IMG/VR virus record: IMGVR_UViG_3300044995_000332
Location: 1 to 37,875 of that record
Reading direction: 5' to 3' (one strand)
Source: a virus
Length of the DNA stretch: 37,875 bases
A program made the translations under genes and the position numbers. Positions 34,001 through 37,875 of the stretch are shown here, in pieces; position 1 is the stretch's first letter; each line of letters begins with the position of its first letter. The notes beneath the pieces were generated by a model. The model was given only the letters and a program-made list of their open reading frames with translations. It had not been told where the DNA came from and did not search any database.

Positions 34001-34235
34001 TTGGTTTATTATTAAACACTGGAACAGCTCCGAAATTTGTATTTATAATAAGATCCATTAGAGCTGTAGTTACTGGATCCTCTTGAAATGTTCTATTTGG
34101 TACTCTATCTCCGAAACCTTGTATTGCTTGAAAAGCAAGTTGTGCGGAAGCTTGTTCAGATGTTGTCAAAGAAAAATACTTAGACAAATCTTCAATTGCT
34201 TTCGCCAAATAAAAATTGTTTAATTTTTGCCCCAT
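31083..34235 (-). CDS. Large virion structural protein, probable baseplate hub component
   Basis: A 1050-residue protein. The N-terminal third includes IDVRFHFGREAID and FRPFMTFKSLTIDIAPSVG. A conserved block near 330-400 has MEFILHDRSRLHEIADLI, TTELLIEYGWSHPD and SFDDVGQVIINLDLFTKG. From memory this block recurs in large structural proteins of myoviruses. A helical, Arg/Asn-rich middle follows, and a beta-rich C-terminus ends with LGTGTSIDNIYGISGLQHKL and FLTEIKFVPLDAYG. Downstream of a gp26-like gene is where T4 keeps its hub gene 27, so a hub or wedge protein is inferred. GGAG seven bases before the ATG lies inside a stable hairpin. Confidence 0.6.
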   Translation of the reverse strand: MGQKLNNFYLAKAIEDLSKYFSLTTSEQASAQLAFQAIQGFGDRVPNRTFQEDPVTTALMDLIINTNFGAVPVFNNKPNSGIDLLRALDQLTTQTNSERATGNGRTLLQNFANTVRIYHATDFPGAPEKPWSFPVIPEMLGIGQNQGNETIRRLSAIQLNTPRITPANKYAQAISVFMNGIPTIEMTRAVPYIDVRFHFGREAIDSNGQLNATSIFKFLEGAVNVRNGSPLEKLALGNRIAGSIEGSRNNSGFLSVAGMELFTSPQTMVNGNTPNPSFSRNDTAERVVPVLDKFRPFMTFKSLTIDIAPSVGLMSFKTAKMEFILHDRSRLHEIADLIKPDLYGTTELLIEYGWSHPDPPSSGNPYAVLLNCTRIKEKYGIRNIRISFDDVGQVIINLDLFTKGVNELATESIATASEGTKRAIQNVERLSEAIRLLRERVFRNNGTENGTSSGREIRGIQILEAASDIQNNIRLSPQILNNLNDLERSLRTSRGRPEVRELLRNLRELYNTRTSSQRINTNNSNVNTGGALLQLQTSIQNEIREKLSIMNNRYDPFFPPENFKLPGGNRSDNGNAEELPISDPQFTNGPNPLLRRAGRAAIARENGAPRRNNGLPDINLSGFDNTFFSLGKLLMVFVGLPLAAQKDKFSEVQFIFYPFNAYAGYANGLNISQFMIDARFFIQEYVKFRMESLNRAGNVTLNEFMQFVSSVIIDDPGASIYGIDDLYERVRDRETDTETLRPRGNSVEFQTRLENRLRRKTPDGSFRMPSISFYVESLPRRIIGEDLRRDPLGSLTTGDIESEENAPTILRIHVFDLQTTQYDGQASLLASARDNTLSALSIIPSTNNNGEPAILENHRGTVQQIIDQARNEGIIEPIRQDPGLNSSSGARYYRIVGGANGIKNFVMKTMPYIIYGAQASNVMNASIESQNEPALSTVNMLRNLRASPIRANGEQFGGLPLSVIPMELSMTTMGCSLLSFGQQIFIDLGTGTSIDNIYGISGLQHKLSPGEFLTEIKFVPLDAYGRYSSFLERINAFVTNINDIQGSTST

Positions 34236-34276
34236 AATAAATCTCCATTTATTAAATTAAATAGAGATTTATTATG
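34233..34276 (-). promoter_or_regulatory. Hairpin sequestering ribosome binding site and start codon
   Basis: CATAATAAATCTC (34233-34245) and GAGATTTATTATG (34264-34276) are perfect 13-bp reverse complements with an 18-base spacer. On the mRNA the 3' arm contains both the GGAG-derived binding site and the AUG of the 1050-residue gene. The 5' arm begins four bases after the upstream stop codon, so ribosomes finishing the upstream frame should open it. This predicts translational coupling or masking of the site, as known for some T4 late genes. Confidence 0.65.
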
Positions 34277-34280
34277 TTGT

Positions 34281-34580
34281 TTATGTAAATCTTTGAATCT
34301 TTGCTGGCGTTTGAAACGGTTTTGTTTTCCCAGTTAAAGATCTTATATATGAAGTGTTATGATGTGGCGCTTTGGTTGGTATATCATTTTTATTTTCAGC
34401 TGCTTTCGATATCTCCTTTCCTATTCTATCAATTAACCATCTTTTATAAGCAACAGGAAATCTTAAATACGTATTCCAATCCATGCCACAATAATAGGTT
34501 AAAAGAAAAAAAGGTTCTAGTATTACTGCTTCTTTATCCTCTGGCGTTAGGCCAAAGAAACGTGGGACCGATTGGAACGG
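34281..34580 (-). CDS. Second frame of the gp26-like gene, probably reached by +1 frameshift
   Basis: This frame is open from just after a TGA at 34583 to the stop at 34281 (99 codons), overlapping the last 47 bases of the gp26-like gene. It reads GLTPEDKEAVILEPFFLLTY, then YCGMDWNTYLRFPVAYKRWL, then IDRIGKEIS. The first ATG (34484) cuts into this continuous segment and has no ribosome binding site, so starting there is unlikely. The hydrophobic-aromatic block before it resembles the ends of other phage chaperone-like baseplate proteins (from memory: ...F.L.Y...L P...R.w...). At 34557-34554 the sequence CTT-T, followed by GGC, would allow a +1 shift like that of prfB. A sequencing deletion is the alternative. 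Confidence 0.65.
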   Translation of the reverse strand, partial: PFQSVPRFFGLTPEDKEAVILEPFFLLTYYCGMDWNTYLRFPVAYKRWLIDRIGKEISKAAENKNDIPTKAPHHNTSYIRSLTGKTKPFQTPAKIQRFT

Positions 34581-35445
34581 TCAACACCTCCGTATGCCCA
34601 CAACCTGAGCAAACAAATTCACTTGACATGTCAATGCCTGGTTCGTGATCATCGTAATATTTTCTTAAGAAAACAGAATCCATGCCTAACATGTTTGAAA
34701 CAAATTTCATTATTAACGATCTATCTCTTCGACCTTCAACTGATTGAATCATTGCAAACATTCTTTGAGTAATTGGTTGTTCTGCAATTCCTTTTTTTCT
34801 TCTCGCTTCCATTTCAGCGAGCATTGCTTCCTCTTCGCCACTTGTTAAAAACTTAAACGTAATATTCTTTTTAGATGCTGGAAGTTGTACGTAAAATTCA
34901 TTTTTATATTCTTCAACTTGATTTAGTTTACTTAAATCTAACAGTTTCAAAGGTAATTTTGATAAGTCTATATGAAATGGTTGCTTCTTTTCACAAGCAG
35001 GGCAACTAATTTCAGGAGAATAATCAACGCCATATCCAACAGCTCTAATAGCAACTAATAGAGCATTTTTGTCTCCTGAAACTAAATCTGCAACATTTAT
35101 TCTTTTGTCAATTAAGCAAGAAGAAATCAAATGACTTAACATTGTTCCTTTTTTAATCAATGCTTGATTTACCAATATGTTTTCTTCGTATGTGGTAATT
35201 CCTTTAATATCAAGAGTTTTGGCACCTTTTAAAGGTTCTTTATCATATAATAACCCCTGCGAAGGAAGAGTTGGACTTTCAACTGGTAAATCAAATTCCA
35301 AAAGACCTTGAGTTGGACTATATTGCGTCACATTTGGTGGTAAAGTAACTCCATCATTTATTTTAGCGACTCCACCAGCTGCCATAACCGCTTCTCTAGC
35401 TGCTCTAGTAGCTTCCGCTAAACTTGTTCTATCTTCTGATGACAT
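34534..35445 (-). CDS. T4 gp26-like baseplate protein
   Basis: A 303-residue protein of the T4 baseplate gp26/gp51-type family (Pfam T4_baseplate, from memory). It shows FDLPVESPTLPSQGLLYD (about 49-66), then LDIKGITTYEENILVNQALI and ISSCLID, the usual order in these proteins. Two CxxC pairs (SCPACEKK near 150 and VCSGCGHTE near 280) could bind zinc. Such proteins act in assembly of the hub and tail rather than in catalysis. It ends FLWPNARG, but an overlapping frame continues the sequence. GGAG precedes the ATG. Confidence 0.75.
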   Translation of the reverse strand: MSSEDRTSLAEATRAAREAVMAAGGVAKINDGVTLPPNVTQYSPTQGLLEFDLPVESPTLPSQGLLYDKEPLKGAKTLDIKGITTYEENILVNQALIKKGTMLSHLISSCLIDKRINVADLVSGDKNALLVAIRAVGYGVDYSPEISCPACEKKQPFHIDLSKLPLKLLDLSKLNQVEEYKNEFYVQLPASKKNITFKFLTSGEEEAMLAEMEARRKKGIAEQPITQRMFAMIQSVEGRRDRSLIMKFVSNMLGMDSVFLRKYYDDHEPGIDMSSEFVCSGCGHTEVLTVPIGPTFLWPNARG

Positions 35446-35549
35446 TTACAAACTCCATTATTTTAATACATTATTATACTAACACAAAAATATTATTATG
35501 TTTGAAATTTGTATATTAGAATCAATTATTATTATTTAATGTTATAATA

Positions 35550-35858
35550 TTATTTTGTTACATCTTTTTCTCTTGGGAATGATTCTAATTTGCTTAAAGC
35601 ATCTAATATTGCTCTAACAACTTTTGATTTCATTTCTTCCATAATTTTAATATAAGCTTCTTGAACTTCTGGAGACATCTTATCTGGATGAATTAATTTT
35701 AATTGTTTTATAATCACATCTTCGAAATTCATTACTGATTCAGCCGCCGCATGTTGTATTCTGCGAATCGCAGTAAAATCATTATTTTCTTTTAGTGGTA
35801 TAATTTTATTAACTATATTTTCTACCATTTTATTAATCTCAGATTCTTTTATTTTCAT
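35550..35858 (-). CDS. Small helical protein with (I/L)-x-E leader
   Basis: A 102-residue helical protein starting MKIKESEINKMVENIVNKII followed by PLKENNDF. The leader resembles those of the 515-residue and SOD-like proteins, ending in L-x-E. The rest (about 30-95) is a helical bundle with an Ala/Glu-rich stretch. AAGGAG lies nine bases before the ATG. No function known; it may be a head- or tail-associated protein. Confidence 0.6.
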   Translation of the reverse strand: MKIKESEINKMVENIVNKIIPLKENNDFTAIRRIQHAAAESVMNFEDVIIKQLKLIHPDKMSPEVQEAYIKIMEEMKSKVVRAILDALSKLESFPREKDVTK

Positions 35859-35898
35859 TCTAATTTTCTCCTTAATTTTCTTTGTTTCATAATTGTTT

Positions 35899-36381
35899 TT
35901 ATTTTTTTAAAAATTTCAATTCTTGACGTTTTAATGCTCTCTTTAATAAATTACTTGATGGTTTCTTATCATCCATTATTTTTTTAAATAACAAATTAAT
36001 ATCTGGTTTAGTTGCATCTGGTGCATCTGGAGTACTAAAAATATCTTGTGCCATACCTTTTATTGCAGAAATAATTTCTGCTATATCTTCTGTTTTTTTC
36101 GCAATTGATTTTAATTTTTCAAATGACTTATCGATCAATTCTTCTTCAGTATTGGCACTATCAATGTCAGTATCATCATCCGATTTCTCATTTTCTGTTT
36201 CATTTGGCAATCCTGAATTAGGATCTCCCAAATTATTCACAGGATTATTTTCTCCTGTTGTTTGATTTTCTTTATTTTGATTTGAAAAAACATTAGGCAA
36301 TTCTTGTTCAAATATAATTTTATTTCTAAGAATTGACAAATAAAAATCAATTTGCTCTGAAATTATTTCTTTTATTTTCAT
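35899..36381 (-). CDS. Hypothetical protein with two leader-like motifs
   Basis: A 160-residue protein starting MKIKEIISEQIDFYLSILRN, then IIFEQELP. Both IISE-Q and IIFE-Q fit an (I/L)-x-E cleavage pattern, and IIFEQEL closely matches ILFEQEL of the 249-residue protein. A disordered Asn/Glu/Asp-rich middle (about 35-80) is followed by a helical C-terminus with a basic end (KRALKRQELKFLKK). AAGGA sits close to the ATG. Function unknown. It is divergent from the zinc-ribbon gene across 55 bases. Confidence 0.55.
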   Translation of the reverse strand: MKIKEIISEQIDFYLSILRNKIIFEQELPNVFSNQNKENQTTGENNPVNNLGDPNSGLPNETENEKSDDDTDIDSANTEEELIDKSFEKLKSIAKKTEDIAEIISAIKGMAQDIFSTPDAPDATKPDINLLFKKIMDDKKPSSNLLKRALKRQELKFLKK

Positions 36382-36436
36382 ATCCTTAATTATGATTATA
36401 AACTATAATATAATAAAAAGTAATTCTGGTGATAAA

Positions 36437-36730
36437 ATGAAAGAAGAAAATCTGAAAACAGGAAATTTTTTAAGAGTAAGCACTTGCCCAGAATGCGGTG
36501 CTCCAATTTGGATTGATCAAGTAACAAAATTAATTAACACATTGCCAAAAACATATTATAGTTGCAATTGTCATGAAACAAAACAACAAAAAATTAAAGA
36601 AATTGAAAACGAACTAAAAACACTTAAAAATGAATTGAGAATGTACAAAAAAACAACAAATGATGAAGAAGTAGTCACCGCCAAAGAAACTAAAGAAAAA
36701 CCCTCTGGGCAAACAAAAAAATTTTATTAG
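36437..36730 (+). CDS. Zinc-ribbon/coiled-coil protein
   Basis: A 97-residue plus-strand protein, MKEENLKTGNFLRVSTCPEC onward. CPEC (about 17-20) and CNCH (about 43-46) give four potential zinc ligands. A coiled coil (about 50-75, QQKIKEIENELKTLKNELRM) and a basic-acidic tail follow. GGTGAT precedes the ATG. Its stop codon overlaps that of the converging protease gene by four bases. Possibly DNA- or protein-binding; no family recognised. Confidence 0.6.
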   Translation: MKEENLKTGNFLRVSTCPECGAPIWIDQVTKLINTLPKTYYSCNCHETKQQKIKEIENELKTLKNELRMYKKTTNDEEVVTAKETKEKPSGQTKKFY

Positions 36731-37401
36731 ATTAAATTATATTTCTTTAGAAAATCTTGAATTTCAATATATTCAGGATCGTTTACAAAACTCATATCTT
36801 TAAGATCATTATCAATAAATTTTGGAAAAGGCCAAGTAAAATAATAATATTGTTTTGATAATTGAGAAATAATCCAGTTTCTAATTTGTTCTTTTATCTC
36901 ATCATTTTCATTTAAAAATAAAAGTAAATTTGTTCTGTAAGCTCTTATTTCCCAAACGTATCTAAACCATGCTGGAAGAGGCGTTAGAAATAATAAAAAT
37001 AAAAGACACAAAAGCCAAAATTTAGAAAACCAAATTGCCAATAAAGAAAACAAAGAAAATACTGCTAGTATTTGTGGAAACAAATAAGAAATAACAAATA
37101 ACATTCCATATTTTGAATGATCTTTTATATGAATACATTCATGAATTATAACACCTAACAGATCAAATAGATTTGCACTTAATGCTTTGTCTGGTATATA
37201 TATTGTGCTTCCCAATGTTGTATAGTAATTGCTCAAAAACTTTGGATTTATTTTAGTAACAGAAAAAAACCATCCAATTAGTTTCATAAGTTTAGATTTG
37301 GATTTTAAAACAAGTTTAATTTCTTTTTTTGAATACTTTTGCCCCACTTCATCAATGTATTTTTTTACAATTTCTGGAAGATTTATTGTTTCTTCTTTCA
37401 T
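36727..37401 (-). CDS. Membrane-embedded HExxH metalloprotease-like protein
   Basis: A 224-residue protein from MKEETINLPEIVK, with GAGG six bases before the ATG. A soluble N-terminal domain (1-80) leads into VIIHECIHIKDH (HExxH at 87-91). A hydrophobic hairpin follows (about 100-148, ISYLFPQILAVFSLFSLLAI then a second membrane helix), and WEIRAYRTN may provide the third zinc ligand (Glu). This is the arrangement of small zinc peptidases. The substrate is unknown; a role in membrane stress, lysis or exclusion is possible. The end overlaps the zinc-ribbon gene tail to tail. Confidence 0.65.
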   Translation of the reverse strand: MKEETINLPEIVKKYIDEVGQKYSKKEIKLVLKSKSKLMKLIGWFFSVTKINPKFLSNYYTTLGSTIYIPDKALSANLFDLLGVIIHECIHIKDHSKYGMLFVISYLFPQILAVFSLFSLLAIWFSKFWLLCLLFLLFLTPLPAWFRYVWEIRAYRTNLLLFLNENDEIKEQIRNWIISQLSKQYYYFTWPFPKFIDNDLKDMSFVNDPEYIEIQDFLKKYNLI

Positions 37402-37437
37402 AGTTAACCTCAAAGTTAAGTATAAAAATAAAATAAA

Positions 37438-37791
37438 ATGAATCAATTAATTATAACTGGTTTACCTGTTGATCCTGAAATGGCAAATAATATTAGAATA
37501 TTTTGCGAATTAAATAATTTATTTGCTGTTGATTGGTGTCATCCAGATGGAACTATTGGTTATGTTGATTCTTCTAATAAATTACTTGACGAAAAACAAC
37601 TCAGAAAAGATCTTGAAAAGATCGCCAAAAAATTTACTAATTTAAGAATTGGTGTTTCCTTGATGAGTGGAGAACCTAAAAAATACAATTTCCCTATCGT
37701 TGAATTTCTTGTTGAAAATGGTAAAGTAAAAAAAATGGATATGCCTCATATTGGACACAGTTTTCCAAAAAGATATAAGGCAGTTGTTTGA
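37438..37791 (+). CDS. Small hypothetical protein
   Basis: A 117-residue plus-strand protein, MNQLIITGLPVDPEMANNIR onward. It is compact alpha/beta, with VDWCHPDGTIGYVDSS in the first half and NLRIGVSLMSGEP and FPIVEFLVENGKV in the second. It has no strong ribosome binding site and starts 36 bases from the divergent protease gene. A symmetrical hairpin follows the stop. No family recognised. Confidence 0.6.
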   Translation: MNQLIITGLPVDPEMANNIRIFCELNNLFAVDWCHPDGTIGYVDSSNKLLDEKQLRKDLEKIAKKFTNLRIGVSLMSGEPKKYNFPIVEFLVENGKVKKMDMPHIGHSFPKRYKAVV

Positions 37792-37805
37792 TATTTATTA
37801 TATAT

Positions 37806-37834
37806 AAAGGGAACGAATTGATTTCGTTCCCTTT
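37806..37834. terminator. Hairpin terminator after the last plus-strand gene
   Basis: AAAGGGAACGAA and TTCGTTCCCTTT form a perfect 12-bp stem around TTGAT, 14 bases after the stop codon of 37438-37791. The stem itself ends in CTTT, and the sequence beyond is A+T-rich rather than a pure T-run. It could work in either direction. Confidence 0.65.
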
Positions 37835-37875
37835 GCATTTATAAAATTTTACTCTAAAAATTTAATACAATTTAC

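Noticed and set aside
34301-34772. Plus-strand frames opposite the gp26-like region
   Set aside because: Antisense to baseplate genes, with no ribosome binding site; the opposite strand reads as recognisable protein.

Overview
The window looks like part of the genome of a large tailed bacteriophage with a contractile tail (myovirus, T4-related in its baseplate). Genes are packed tightly, almost all on the minus strand, often with 4-base overlaps. The DNA is strongly A+T-rich (judged by eye). Replication and nucleotide genes sit together with tail genes and many short unknown ORFs. No rRNA, tRNA, CRISPR array or insertion sequence was seen. A lipobox protein (7453-8031) points to a host with an outer membrane, and a coenzyme-B12-type ribonucleotide reductase suggests the host can supply adenosylcobalamin. 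The host itself cannot be named from this sequence.

Layout. 1-7.4 kb: mostly unrecognised genes, including two tandem paralogues (4782-5717 and 5853-7400) and a strongly folded intergenic element at 3388-3494. 7.4-11.8 kb: a lipoprotein with a C-terminal membrane segment next to a membrane-anchored coiled-coil protein (spanin-like), a possible ribbon-helix-helix protein, an Fe/Mn superoxide-dismutase-like protein, and a plus-strand gene that may be a nuclease. 11.8-15.6 kb: a DNA polymerase III alpha subunit. 15.6-19.4 kb: small genes (an AT-hook protein, KTSC, DnaJ, an Nmad1-like protein). 19.4-31.0 kb: the core DNA-metabolism run, in transcription order from high to low coordinate: minimal family A polymerase, HD hydrolase, gp32-like SSB, RecA/UvsX, dUTPase, 5'-3' exonuclease, DnaB-type helicase, class II ribonucleotide reductase with an intein, and DHFR. 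31.0-35.5 kb: baseplate genes, namely a T4 gp26-like protein, an overlapping second reading frame, and a 1050-residue structural protein. 35.5-37.9 kb: small unknowns, a zinc-ribbon protein and a membrane HExxH protease.

How it fits together. RecA, SSB, helicase, exonuclease and the two polymerases form most of a phage replisome of mixed origin: bacterial-type Pol III alpha with T4-type SSB and recombinase. Ribonucleotide reductase, dUTPase and DHFR supply deoxynucleotides. Intrinsic terminators (after nrdJ, recA and ssb) divide the run into transcription units.

Most notable observations: (1) the gp26-like gene continues in the +1 frame past its stop, with a CTT-T site like that of prfB, suggesting a programmed frameshift; (2) a perfect 13-bp inverted repeat hides the ribosome binding site and start codon of the large baseplate gene; (3) a mini-intein lies immediately before the catalytic cysteine of the ribonucleotide reductase; (4) several proteins, including the SOD-like one, share a short N-terminal leader ending in (I/L)-x-E, resembling capsid-targeting/prohead-protease signals; (5) the family A polymerase has lost the last motif C glutamate and any exonuclease domain.
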